Source: Bifidobacterium biavatii DSM 23969 (GTDB lineage: Bacteria; Actinomycetota; Actinomycetes; Actinomycetales; Bifidobacteriaceae). Taken from it: DNA of 64,000 bases. The DNA lies in contig NZ_JGYN01000030.1 in NCBI RefSeq assembly GCF_000741165.1, positions 186,001 to 250,000 on the forward strand. Direction: 5' to 3'. Below the pieces are notes generated by a model. The model did not search any database, was not told the origin of the DNA, and saw only the letters and a program-made list of their open reading frames with translations. Position numbers and translations under genes: made by a program. This document shows, in pieces, positions 17,613 through 26,166 of this stretch (the first letter of the stretch is position 1; each line of letters opens with the position of its first letter).

Positions 17613-18914
17613 TTACTCGTTGCTCTCACTCGAGGCGCTCAGGCTCTTCGCCCAGTCGTACGTCTTCAGGTACGGGTCCGGCTTGATCGGGCCGTCGGAC
17701 TGCCAGACGGTGTGGATGAGCTTGTCGTCGCCGATTTCGCCGATGTACGAGGTCTTGTAGATGTGGTGGTTCTCGCCGTCGACCGTGACCTTGCCTTCGG
17801 GGGCGTCGAACGTGACGCCGTCCGCGGCGGCCTTGACCTTGTCCACGTCGAACGACTTGGCCTTCTCGACCATGCCCTTCCACAGGTAGACGGACGTGTA
17901 CGCGGATTCCATCGGGTCCGAGGTCGGTCGGTTCTCGCCGTACTTGGCCTTGAAGTCCTTGACGAACTTCTTGTTCTCCGCGCTGTCGAGCGTCTGGTAG
18001 TAGTTCCACGCGGTCAGCTGGCCCTTCACGTTGTCCACGCCGATCGCGGAGACCTCCTCCTCGGCGATGGACATGGAGATCACCGGCACCGTGTCGGCCT
18101 TGAGACCGGACGCCTTGTACTCCTTGAAGAACGCGACGTTCGAATCGCCGTTGAGGGTGTTGACCACCGCGTCCGCGCCGGAGAACTTGAGCTTGTTGAC
18201 GATCGTGGTGAAGTCGGTGGAGCCCATCGGCGTGTATTCCTCGCCGACGACCTCCATGCCGTTGCCCGCCGCGTACGCCTTGACCACGCGGTTCGCGGTC
18301 TGCGGGAACACGTAGTCGGAGCCGACCAGGAACAGCTTCTTGTAGCCCTTTTCCTTGAGATAGTCGAGCGCGGGCACGATCTGCTGGTTCGGCGCGGCGC
18401 CCGAATAGAAGATGTTCGGGCTGGATTCCATGCCCTCGTACTGCAGCGGGTAGAACAGCAGCGCGTTGTCGGCCTCGAACACGGGCAGCATAGCCTTGCG
18501 CGAGGATGACGTCCAGCCGCCGAACACCGCGGCCACGCACTCCTTTTCGATCAGCGTCTTGGCCTTTTCGGCGAACACGGCCGGCTCGGACTTGCCGTCC
18601 TGCTGGACGACCTTGAGCTGCTTGCCGAGCACGCCACCGTTCGCGTTGATCTCGTCGACGGCCATGTGCAGCGAGTCGCTGACGGTCTGCTCGGAGATCG
18701 CCATCGTGCCGGACAGCGAGTTGACGAAACCAATCTTGATCGTGTCGCCGGACGTGTCCACGCACGACGACTTCGCACTGGTCGCGGTCGTGCTGTTCGC
18801 GTCCAACGCGTCCTTTTCGGCGACGGTGCGTCCCCAGCCGCAACCGCTGGTCGACAGCACCGCGGCCGCCGCGCACAGCAGCGCGATCACACGCGCCTTA
18901 GATAGTGTGGCCAT
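17613..18914 (-). CDS. urtA: Urea ABC transporter substrate-binding lipoprotein UrtA
   Basis: Extracytoplasmic urea receptor, 433 residues, first gene of urtABCDE. Signal sequence with lipobox (STSGC, Cys about residue 25) followed by a type 1 periplasmic-binding fold: IKIGFVNSLSGTMAISE, VLGKQLKVVQQDGKS, FGGWTSSSRKAMLPVFE, LLFYPLQYEGMESSPNIFYSGAAPNQQ, the latter characteristic of UrtA/AmiC-like urea or amide receptors. Start 18914 is chosen for its GAGAGGAAG ribosome site; the frame upstream to 19064 is Arg-rich and not convincing. Urease genes 8 kb away strongly support urea as ligand. Confidence 0.95.
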   Translation of the reverse strand: MATLSKARVIALLCAAAAVLSTSGCGWGRTVAEKDALDANSTTATSAKSSCVDTSGDTIKIGFVNSLSGTMAISEQTVSDSLHMAVDEINANGGVLGKQLKVVQQDGKSEPAVFAEKAKTLIEKECVAAVFGGWTSSSRKAMLPVFEADNALLFYPLQYEGMESSPNIFYSGAAPNQQIVPALDYLKEKGYKKLFLVGSDYVFPQTANRVVKAYAAGNGMEVVGEEYTPMGSTDFTTIVNKLKFSGADAVVNTLNGDSNVAFFKEYKASGLKADTVPVISMSIAEEEVSAIGVDNVKGQLTAWNYYQTLDSAENKKFVKDFKAKYGENRPTSDPMESAYTSVYLWKGMVEKAKSFDVDKVKAAADGVTFDAPEGKVTVDGENHHIYKTSYIGEIGDDKLIHTVWQSDGPIKPDPYLKTYDWAKSLSASSESNE

Positions 18915-19123
18915 ACGTTCTCTTCCTCTCGCGCAAGACCTACGTTTGTTAGCGAGAGCAAGAATGGCAGCGGATGGTTGATTTTCGGTTGCCCGTTTGT
19001 TTCGTCCGCGTCTCGATCGTGACGAACACGTTACGCGGACGGCCGCGCTACGACCATCGCGCACGGCGGTCGTTCCACGCGCGACGACGTGTGCTCCCCC
19101 GTTTCGCGGTACGCTTGGTAACT

Positions 19124-19765
19124 ATGGAACTCACTGTTTTGAATCACCCGCTGGTCGAGCACAAGCTCACCGTGCTGCGCGACAAGAACACCTCCTCCGC
19201 CACCTTCCGCGAGCTCGTCTCCGAGCTCGTCATGCTGGAAGCGTACGAAGCCACCCGCAATCTCGACGTCGTCGACAAGCCGATCGAAACGCCGGTCGCT
19301 CCGATGGTCGGCAAGCACATCGCCGAGCCCCGTCCGATCATCGTGCCCGTGCTGCGCGCCGGCCTCGGCATGCTCGACGGCATGACCAAGATGATCCCGT
19401 CCGCCGAGGTCGGCTTCCTCGGCATGAAGCGCGACGAAGAGCACCCGACCCAGCAGATCACGTATGCGAACCGTCTGCCCGACGATCTGACCGGCCGCCA
19501 GTGCTTCCTCATCGACCCGATGCTCGCCACCGGCGGCACGCTCGTCGCCGCCACGCACTATCTGGCCGAACGCGGCGCCAAGGACGTCACCGCGGTGTGC
19601 ATCATCGCCGCGCCGGAGGGCATCCAGTTCGTGCAGGAACACATCGACCCGTCCATCGACTTCAAGGTCGTCGTGTGCGCCGTCGACGAAAAGCTCAACG
19701 ACAAGTGCTACATCGTGCCGGGGCTGGGCGACGCCGGCGATAGGTTGTACGGCGTCATCGACTAG
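19124..19765 (+). CDS. upp: Uracil phosphoribosyltransferase
   Basis: Converts uracil and PRPP to UMP in pyrimidine salvage. The 213-residue protein has the standard length and shows the family landmarks LTVLRDKNTSSATFRELVSE, the PRPP loop FLIDPMLATGGT (about residue 128) and the uracil-binding GLGDAGDRLYG near the C-terminus. Start 19124 has no Shine-Dalgarno sequence; TACGCT lies about ten bases upstream, so a leaderless mRNA is possible, as is common in actinobacteria. It is read divergently from urtA across about 210 bp. Confidence 0.97.
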   Translation: MELTVLNHPLVEHKLTVLRDKNTSSATFRELVSELVMLEAYEATRNLDVVDKPIETPVAPMVGKHIAEPRPIIVPVLRAGLGMLDGMTKMIPSAEVGFLGMKRDEEHPTQQITYANRLPDDLTGRQCFLIDPMLATGGTLVAATHYLAERGAKDVTAVCIIAAPEGIQFVQEHIDPSIDFKVVVCAVDEKLNDKCYIVPGLGDAGDRLYGVID

Positions 19766-19882
19766 CGGAGCGTCCTCGTCGTTGCTCCTCGGTCGGCGTA
19801 CGAAGTACGCCTTCCCTCGGTGCGTCTCGAGGCCGCACGCGCTAGTCGATTCCGCCCTATCAGGAACCGTTGAATAATACGT

Positions 19883-19936
19883 GAGTGGCGGGTTGCTTTC
19901 ACCGAAAACATTCTCAGTGAAAGCAACCCGCCACTC
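19883..19936. terminator. Bidirectional hairpin terminator between upp and ugpB
   Basis: A perfect 20-bp stem (19883-19902 with 19917-19936) whose base is GAGTGGCGGG / CCCGCCACTC. It lies between convergent genes and can serve both. A second long hairpin with the same base but a different upper stem lies at 23584-23635. Confidence 0.85.
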
Positions 19937-19965
19937 GCGTTATGTTGAGATGGACCCCGCTCAGC

Positions 19966-21333
19966 TCACTGCTTCACGGAGTTGTTGTAGTCGTCGAGCG
20001 TGGTCTGCATGGCCTTGACCTGATCGCTCAGCGCGGTCTTCGGATCGGCGCCCTCGAACACCTTCTCGACGGCGGTTTCCACGGCCTTGCGGGCCTGCGG
20101 CATCACGCCCGCGGAGCAGCCCTGCGTGGCGGAGGTCAGCTTCGTGTCAGCAAGCTGCTTGACGGCCACATCGAACTGCGGGTACTGTTCGCGCCACTGC
20201 TTGTCGGTCGCGGTCTCCAGCGCCTTCTTCGAGGTCGGGAAGTAGCCGGTGCCGGTGTGCCACGTGGCCTGGTTCTCGGGCTCGGACAGGAACTTGATGA
20301 ACTTCCACGCGGCTTGCTGCTCCTCGTCGGAGTGCTTCACGTTGGAGATCCACAGCGACGCGCCGCCGATGATCGGGCCGGAATCGTTGTTCTTGATCTT
20401 CGGATAGTTGCCCACGCCGACCTCGAAGCCCTTCTGCTTGGCGGCTTCCATGATGCCGGCCAGATCAGCCGTGGATTCGACCGTGATGCCGACCGAGCCG
20501 GTCTCGAACGCGTTGACCGCCGCGTCGGTGTCGGTGCCGGTGTTGCCGGAGATGCCGGAATCGATCATGCCCTTCCACCACTTCATGAACGTCACCGCAC
20601 CGTCGTTGTCGAACGTGAACTTGGTGGCGCGGTCGGAACCGCGGCCGTTGTCCGGCGAGCAGTACAGGTCGCCGTTCGCGGCGATCTCCTGCTCGAGGTA
20701 CCAGCCGTAGACGGCGGCGTTGAAGCCGTACTGTGCGGGGCCACCGTTCTTCTTCGAGAGCTTCTCGGCGTCGGCCTTGACCTCGTCGAGCGTGGCCGGG
20801 GCCTTGTCCGGGTCGAGTCCGGCCTGCTTGAACATGGTCTTGTTGTAGTACAGCACTGGCATGGAGGTGTTGAACGGCATCGAGTACAGCTTCTTGTTGA
20901 CGGTGTAGTAGCCGGCCACGTTGGGCTGCAGGTCGGACGTGTCGTAGTTGTCCTTGTCGATGAAGTCCTGCATCGGCGTGATCGTGCCGGAGTCCATCAT
21001 GAAGCGCGAGCCGATGTCGTAGATCTGCATCATCGTCGGCGTGGACTGCGACTGCACGGCGGACTTGTACTTGGTGATCGCGTCGTCGTACTGGCCCTGA
21101 TACGTGCCCTTGACGACGATCTTGCCCTTGTTCGCGTCGTTGAACTTGCTGATGAGCTTGTCGAGTACCTGTCCGTTGGTGCCGGACATCGAATGCCAGA
21201 AGTTCACGACGACCGCGCCGGTGGAGTCCTTCGGCGTGGCGACGTTCGCATTGGCGTTGCCGCAGCCGGCGACGGCCAGCAGCGATCCGGCGGCCACGGC
21301 GGCGGCCACCAGCGTACGCATTGTCTTGTTCAT
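19966..21333 (-). CDS. ugpB: Glycerol-3-phosphate-type ABC transporter substrate-binding lipoprotein
   Basis: A 455-residue lipoprotein (signal plus lipobox VAGC, Cys about residue 24) of the family 1 binding proteins. Several blocks follow UgpB closely: FWHSMSGTNGQVLDKLISKFN, TPTMMQIYDIGSRFMMDSG, YSMPFNTSMPVLYYNKTMFK (about residue 150) and a GWYLEQEIAANG segment. Glycerol-3-phosphate or glycerophosphodiesters are therefore the likely ligands, supported by a phosphodiesterase gene upstream; a sugar ligand cannot be excluded. It is the third gene of a ugpA-ugpE-ugpB transcript. Confidence 0.88.
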   Translation of the reverse strand: MNKTMRTLVAAAVAAGSLLAVAGCGNANANVATPKDSTGAVVVNFWHSMSGTNGQVLDKLISKFNDANKGKIVVKGTYQGQYDDAITKYKSAVQSQSTPTMMQIYDIGSRFMMDSGTITPMQDFIDKDNYDTSDLQPNVAGYYTVNKKLYSMPFNTSMPVLYYNKTMFKQAGLDPDKAPATLDEVKADAEKLSKKNGGPAQYGFNAAVYGWYLEQEIAANGDLYCSPDNGRGSDRATKFTFDNDGAVTFMKWWKGMIDSGISGNTGTDTDAAVNAFETGSVGITVESTADLAGIMEAAKQKGFEVGVGNYPKIKNNDSGPIIGGASLWISNVKHSDEEQQAAWKFIKFLSEPENQATWHTGTGYFPTSKKALETATDKQWREQYPQFDVAVKQLADTKLTSATQGCSAGVMPQARKAVETAVEKVFEGADPKTALSDQVKAMQTTLDDYNNSVKQ

Positions 21334-21409
21334 GATTGCCTCTCTTGTTGGTTGGGAAATGTCACGTATGATGTGCGGCCGCGCTGCCGTTTGCGCACGG
21401 CCGCGCGGC

Positions 21410-22375
21410 TTACTTGGTCGAGCCGGCGGTCAGGCCGCGCACGATCTGCCGCTGGCCGAGAATGACGATGAGCAGCGTCGGGATGACGGCGAGCACCGCG
21501 CCGGCCATGACCAGTCCGGGGTTAAAGTTGTCCGGCGACTGCAGCTGCGTGATGCCGATCTGAATGGTCTGCATCTCCGGCGTTTCGGTGACGAGCAGCG
21601 GCCAGAAGAAGCCGTTCCAGTGAGTCAGGAACGTGTAGATGGCGAGCGACGCGATGGCCGGGCGGCTCAGCGGCAGCACGATCGACCACAGCAGGCGCAG
21701 GTTGGACGCGCCGTCGATGCGCGCGGCCTCGACCAGTTCCATCGGGAACTGCCGCATGAACGAGTACATCATGAAGATGCCGAATCCGCTGGCCAGGTAC
21801 GGCAGGATCAGCGCGAGGAACGTGTTGCGCAGGCCTAGCGACGAGATCGTCAGATAGTTCGGGATGATCACGGACTCGCCCAGGATCATCATCGTGCCGA
21901 GGAACAGCGTGAACCAAACGCTCGCGCCGCGCACCTTGAGCACGACGAGCGCGTACGCGACGAGCGTGGACGTGAGCACCTGCGCGACGGTGATGATCAG
22001 CGTCGAGCCGAACGAGTTGACGTACTGGCGGAACAGCGGGATGATCTGCGCGGCCGTGGCGAGATTGCTCCACGTGATGCCGTGCTTCGGCCAGATGGCC
22101 GGCGGATAGGCGGCGATGTCCTGCTGCTGCATGAGCGTGCCGGCGAACGAGTAGTACACCGGGAAGATGACGATAATGCCGAGCAGCACGAGCACGAGCA
22201 GGCCGAAAATCTTCGACGCGACGTACCGGGCGTGCGAAAAGTTCGCGGCGAAACCGCTGGCTTTGGCCTTGGCCCGCTCGGCGCGGATTTCCTTGGTGTC
22301 CTTGGCGTCCGCCGCGGCCGCGGACTTGATGGCCTTCGGCTTGGCGGGGATGGTGGTGGTTGTCGCGACGCTCAT
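21410..22375 (-). CDS. ugpE: ABC transporter permease, UgpE/MalG type
   Basis: Inner-membrane permease of 321 residues with six helices and an N-terminal Ala/Lys-rich cytoplasmic extension of about 45 residues. The EAA loop involved in ATPase docking is visible as ELVEAARIDGASNLRLLWSIVLPLSRPA. The gene overlaps ugpA by four bases (ATGA), showing translational coupling. No ATPase subunit is encoded nearby; a shared MsiK/UgpC-like ATPase encoded elsewhere is likely. Confidence 0.9.
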   Translation of the reverse strand: MSVATTTTIPAKPKAIKSAAAADAKDTKEIRAERAKAKASGFAANFSHARYVASKIFGLLVLVLLGIIVIFPVYYSFAGTLMQQQDIAAYPPAIWPKHGITWSNLATAAQIIPLFRQYVNSFGSTLIITVAQVLTSTLVAYALVVLKVRGASVWFTLFLGTMMILGESVIIPNYLTISSLGLRNTFLALILPYLASGFGIFMMYSFMRQFPMELVEAARIDGASNLRLLWSIVLPLSRPAIASLAIYTFLTHWNGFFWPLLVTETPEMQTIQIGITQLQSPDNFNPGLVMAGAVLAVIPTLLIVILGQRQIVRGLTAGSTK

Positions 22376-23307
22376 TGGTTGTCGACCTTCCTACCCACGG
22401 TGGTGAACTGGATGAGCGTGATGATCGCGACCACCACGATCAGCACGATCGCCTCCGCGGATGCGTATCCGAAATTGGAACTGTTGTTGGCGAAGCCGTG
22501 CATGTAGATGTCGTACACGAGCGTCGTGGTGGACGAATCCGGGCCGCCCTTGGTGAGCACGTGAATCTGGCCGAAGCTCTCAAGCGACTGGATGGTGTCG
22601 GTGATGATGAGGAAGAACACCTGCGACATGATCATCGGGATCAGGATGAACCACTGCAGGCGGAATCCGGACGCGCCGTCCAGACGCGCCGCTTCGACGA
22701 CCTCGTCCGGCACGGAGCCGAGGCCGGCGAGCAGGACGAGCACGTTGTAGCCGATGTTCATCCACACGGTCGTCATGGCGATGGCCGGCAGCGCGAACTG
22801 CGAGCTGGTGAGCCAGCCGATCGGCTGGCCGCCGAGCTTCTGCACGATCGCGTTGAACAGGCCGGTCGCCGGGTTGAAGAACGCGGAGAAGATGATGGAC
22901 GCGGCCGACACCGAGTAGGCGAACGGCAGCGCGAACACGGTGCGGAACACGCGGTTGACGGTGGATTCCTTGTTGAGCATGAGCGCGATGATCAGCGACA
23001 GCACGATGGTGGGCACCACGGTGTACACGGCGAACAGCAGCGTGTTGAGCATGATCTTGCCGAATTCGGGGTCGGTGAACACGCGCTGAAAGTTGCGCAG
23101 GCCGACGAACTGGCTTTGCCGGCCGAGGATGTCGGTGCCGGAGGCGGACAGGATGAACGTGCGGATCAGCGGGTAGACGACGAAGCATGCGAATACGGCG
23201 ATGGCGGGCAGCAGGTAGAGCAGCGGCGTCCATGAGCGGACGTCGAACGGTTTCTTCCCGTTCTGCCAGGTTCCGCCCGACGCAGTACCGGGGATGGCAG
23301 CAGACAT
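22372..23307 (-). CDS. ugpA: ABC transporter permease, UgpA/MalF type
   Basis: First gene of the glycerol-3-phosphate-type importer. The 311-residue protein has six hydrophobic helices and the EAA-loop segment DEVVEAARLDGASGFRLQWFILIPM at about residue 205. The stop overlaps the ugpE start. The region 23308-23583 upstream should hold the promoter; I saw no clear operator there. Confidence 0.9.
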   Translation of the reverse strand: MSAAIPGTASGGTWQNGKKPFDVRSWTPLLYLLPAIAVFACFVVYPLIRTFILSASGTDILGRQSQFVGLRNFQRVFTDPEFGKIMLNTLLFAVYTVVPTIVLSLIIALMLNKESTVNRVFRTVFALPFAYSVSAASIIFSAFFNPATGLFNAIVQKLGGQPIGWLTSSQFALPAIAMTTVWMNIGYNVLVLLAGLGSVPDEVVEAARLDGASGFRLQWFILIPMIMSQVFFLIITDTIQSLESFGQIHVLTKGGPDSSTTTLVYDIYMHGFANNSSNFGYASAEAIVLIVVVAIITLIQFTTVGRKVDNQ

Positions 23308-23583
23308 AATTCAGACCTTTCAGACGATCGCCGGCCCGATATCTCAAATCTTTCAAAGCGATGCTTGGTCTGTGACGAAGGCGGCGATTCGGTGGGAGCC
23401 TTGGATCGGCTTCCGCATACTGTCTTAACAAGTCCGCAGGCTCCCACCGGGCCGCGTCGCCCGCTGTTCATCTCGATTTCACGGGGACACCATCGTCCAT
23501 TGCCCGTGCGTTGTCCACACGCCGTCGACTTGCATTCCCCAAACGACACGCTAGTGCCCCATCCCGCAGCCCGGGAAAACAAC

Positions 23584-23635
23584 AGTGGCGGGAAACACTC
23601 GCTGAGAGATATCTCAGCGAGTGTTTCCCGCCACT
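23584..23635 (-). terminator. Perfect 24-bp hairpin after the phosphodiesterase gene
   Basis: Arms 23584-23607 and 23612-23635 are fully complementary around a four-base loop. The base AGTGGCGGG / CCCGCCACT is shared with the hairpin at 19883-19936. It starts 22 bp past the phosphodiesterase stop. Confidence 0.85.
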
Positions 23636-23656
23636 ATCCGGCGATTACGCGACAGT

Positions 23657-24703
23657 TCAGCGCTCGGGCACGAACGCCTCGAAGATGTGGCGGTCGAACC
23701 ACTGGTCGCACTGGTCGAGCTCGTGGCTGCTGCGCACGGTCCACGAGACAGCCGTAGCGCCCATCGCACGGGCCAGACGCACCTGCGGGCTGCTGCCGCC
23801 CGTCCAGTCGTACGCCACGAAATCGGGGCGCGACAGCCAGTCAAACACGAGCAGACCGGCCGCCCACTCAGGTACGCCGCCCTCGCCGTTGATCTCCGGC
23901 TGCCACGAAAGCTGTCCGCGGCACACTTCCGGACGATGGTCCTTGTACCACTGCACGGCGCGCGGGTTGAACGATTCGATCACGTACGGGCCATCGTACG
24001 CCTGCAGCAGCGCGTCGCCCTTCTCCATGAGCTCTTCCTCGCGCGGACCGAACACGGCGTTGTCGTCGAACTTGTATTCGACGATCAGCGGCACGCGGCC
24101 GGCGACCACGCTCAGCACGTCGGCGAACAGCGGCACGTGCTGGTAGTAGCCGGCGGGAGCATTGGCCGGCGTCACGACGGACGACGGATCGTCCGCGCCC
24201 GGCAGTGCGGACGCGACGGCCGTGCCCGGCGCATCGTTCGGAAACAGCGGGATGCGCGTCAGCTCGTCGTACGTCAGATCGGCGACGCGGCGCGGATCAC
24301 CGGCCACGCGCAGCAGGTCGGGATCATGCACGACGATGACCTGGCCGTCGGCGCTCAACTGCAGATCCAGCTCGATGCCGTAGCCGGCCTCGGCGGCCGC
24401 AGCGAACGCGGCGAGCGAGTTCTCCGGCGCGATCGACGTGGTGACGGACGGATCGCCGTAGCCGGCCTTCATGGCCATGCGGCGGGCGCGGGCCACATAT
24501 TCGCCGCTTTCGACCAGATACTGTTCGGTGAGACCGGAGCCGGCGTCGTGCAGGCCGCGGTGCGCGTACCACGCGTTCGGCACGGACGGCACGAAATTGC
24601 GCTGCTTGTCGGTGAACGAGCGCGGCTTGATGGCCCACGCCGCGGCACCGGCGGCCACCGCGCCGCCAACGAGCAGATTCTTCAGGAACTTGTTGGATGA
24701 CAT
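23657..24703 (-). CDS. Glycerophosphodiester phosphodiesterase (GDPD) family protein
   Basis: GDPD enzymes hydrolyse glycerophosphodiesters to glycerol-3-phosphate and an alcohol. The 348-residue product has an N-terminal hydrophobic segment (residues 9-25) that could anchor it in the membrane, then the TIM-barrel motifs YAHRGLHD (about residue 49), PENSLAAFAAAAEAGYGIELDLQLSADGQVIVVHD (about residues 95-130) with the catalytic His-Arg, Glu, Asp and His residues, and EYKFDDNAV later on. Start 24703 is chosen for its GGGAGG ribosome site. Its position next to the ugp-type transporter suggests a joint role in using glycerophosphodiesters. Confidence 0.93.
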   Translation of the reverse strand: MSSNKFLKNLLVGGAVAAGAAAWAIKPRSFTDKQRNFVPSVPNAWYAHRGLHDAGSGLTEQYLVESGEYVARARRMAMKAGYGDPSVTTSIAPENSLAAFAAAAEAGYGIELDLQLSADGQVIVVHDPDLLRVAGDPRRVADLTYDELTRIPLFPNDAPGTAVASALPGADDPSSVVTPANAPAGYYQHVPLFADVLSVVAGRVPLIVEYKFDDNAVFGPREEELMEKGDALLQAYDGPYVIESFNPRAVQWYKDHRPEVCRGQLSWQPEINGEGGVPEWAAGLLVFDWLSRPDFVAYDWTGGSSPQVRLARAMGATAVSWTVRSSHELDQCDQWFDRHIFEAFVPER

Positions 24704-24873
24704 GGCATTCCTCCCTTGCGTCACCCGTATGCTGACGCCTCCGAGCCTATCCCACGGGCGCGGCAAACGCGGGAGCGCCTCACCGGCCCGCCGCTCGGCC
24801 CGTTATGATGGGTTGCGTTCCGTTCACGCGCGGGATCATCCGCGCGCGGCCGCCCATCCAAGAGGTACGCACC

Positions 24874-26052
24874 ATGCCCAGTTCAGCAATCGCCGCCGAT
24901 CAGCCGGACGGCCGGCGAGCCGTCCAGCCGTCCGCCCAGCCCGGACCATCGACCGCACAATCGGCCGAGCCGCCGTCCGCGCATCCGCAACGCACGCGTT
25001 CCGGCTCGTCGTCGCACGACGGTTCGGCGGCAGCGTCCGCGTTGCCGAACGGTAAGGTGACGCTCGCCGACGTGGCGCGCGCGGCCGGCGTCTCGCTGGC
25101 GACCGCGTCGAAGGCGATGCACAACGTGACGCGGGTGAGCGCGGCCACGCGCGCCCGCGTCCAGCAGACGGCGAAAGACATGGGCTACCAGCCGAACGCC
25201 ACCGCGCAGTCGCTGGCGACCGGCCGGTCGAACGCGATCGGCCTGATCACGTCCGATTTTCAGGGCGTGTTTTCGACGCCGATCCTGCTGGGCGTGGAGG
25301 ACGAGCTCGGCGTGCGCTCGAATTCGGTGATGCTGTGCAACGCGCGCGGCGACGCGATGCTGGAGAAGACGTACGCGCAGTTCCTGCTGTCGCGCAACGT
25401 GGACGGGCTCATCATCGTCGGCCAGGACACGAATCCGCGGCCGCCGATCGACGTGGATGCGACGGTGCCGGTCGTGTACGCGTACGCGCCGTCGTCCGAT
25501 CCGGCCGACTGTTCGATCACGTGCGACAACGTCGGCGCCGGACGCATGGCCGTGGAGCATCTGATTTCGTGCGGCAAGCGCCGGATCGCAATCATCGCCG
25601 GCGAGAACGCGTACAAGGCCGCGCACGATCGCGTGCAGGGCGCGCGCGCCGCGTTGCGGCAGGCCGGACTGCAGCCGGTCGGCCCGGTGCGCGCGGGCGG
25701 ATGGTCAGCCGACTGGGGGCGCGCGGCGACGCGGCTGCTGCTCGACCAGCACGTCGAGTTCGACGGCGTGGTGTGCCAGAGCGACGCGATCGCGTGGGGC
25801 TGCATGGACGCGCTCAAGGAGCGCGGGCTGAACGTGCCGGGCGACGTGGCGGTGATCGGCCACGACGATTGGGCGCACATCGTGCAGGGGCTCAGCCCGA
25901 AGCTCACGAGCATCAGCAACCGCACGAACGAGATCGGCCGCATGGCTGCGCGCACGATCATCGACGCGGTTGACGGCCACCCGCATCACGGTGTCACCTA
26001 TCTGCCGTGCAGCGTCAGCCAGCGCGAGTCCACCCTCCCCCTCAGCAGCTGA
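24874..26052 (+). CDS. LacI-family transcriptional regulator (arabinoside-like locus, left)
   Basis: A 393-residue repressor. A Pro/Ser/Ala-rich N-terminal tail of about 60 residues, unusual for LacI proteins, precedes the helix-turn-helix (VTLADVARAAGVSLATASKAMHNVTRVSAATRARV, about residues 62-97) and the hinge helix NATAQSLATGR. The ligand-binding core follows with GLITSDFQGVF and GHDDWAHIVQGL. Start 24874 has AAGAGG upstream. It converges on the large putative glycosidase gene. Its core resembles the LacI at 35929 (shared PSSDPADCSITCDNVGAG-type block), so the two are likely paralogues with related ligands. Confidence 0.93.
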   Translation: MPSSAIAADQPDGRRAVQPSAQPGPSTAQSAEPPSAHPQRTRSGSSSHDGSAAASALPNGKVTLADVARAAGVSLATASKAMHNVTRVSAATRARVQQTAKDMGYQPNATAQSLATGRSNAIGLITSDFQGVFSTPILLGVEDELGVRSNSVMLCNARGDAMLEKTYAQFLLSRNVDGLIIVGQDTNPRPPIDVDATVPVVYAYAPSSDPADCSITCDNVGAGRMAVEHLISCGKRRIAIIAGENAYKAAHDRVQGARAALRQAGLQPVGPVRAGGWSADWGRAATRLLLDQHVEFDGVVCQSDAIAWGCMDALKERGLNVPGDVAVIGHDDWAHIVQGLSPKLTSISNRTNEIGRMAARTIIDAVDGHPHHGVTYLPCSVSQRESTLPLSS

Positions 26053-26092
26053 TTCGCGGACAAAAAGATAAGGCGAGCCCTCTTTATTTATT

Positions 26093-26144
26093 CTCGGCTC
26101 CCCTTGTCAGGGGAGCTGTCACGAAGTGACTGAGGGGTAGTCAT
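26093..26144 (-). repeat. Two-hairpin interspersed repeat, short form (copy 5)
   Basis: This is a reverse-oriented copy of the 484-536 element: GGCTCCCC...GGGGAGC hairpin, GTCACGAAGTGAC hairpin, then CTGAGGGGTAGTC. It lies between convergent genes and may act as their terminator. Confidence 0.85.
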
Positions 26145-26166
26145 GCCCACTACCATACGATGCACA

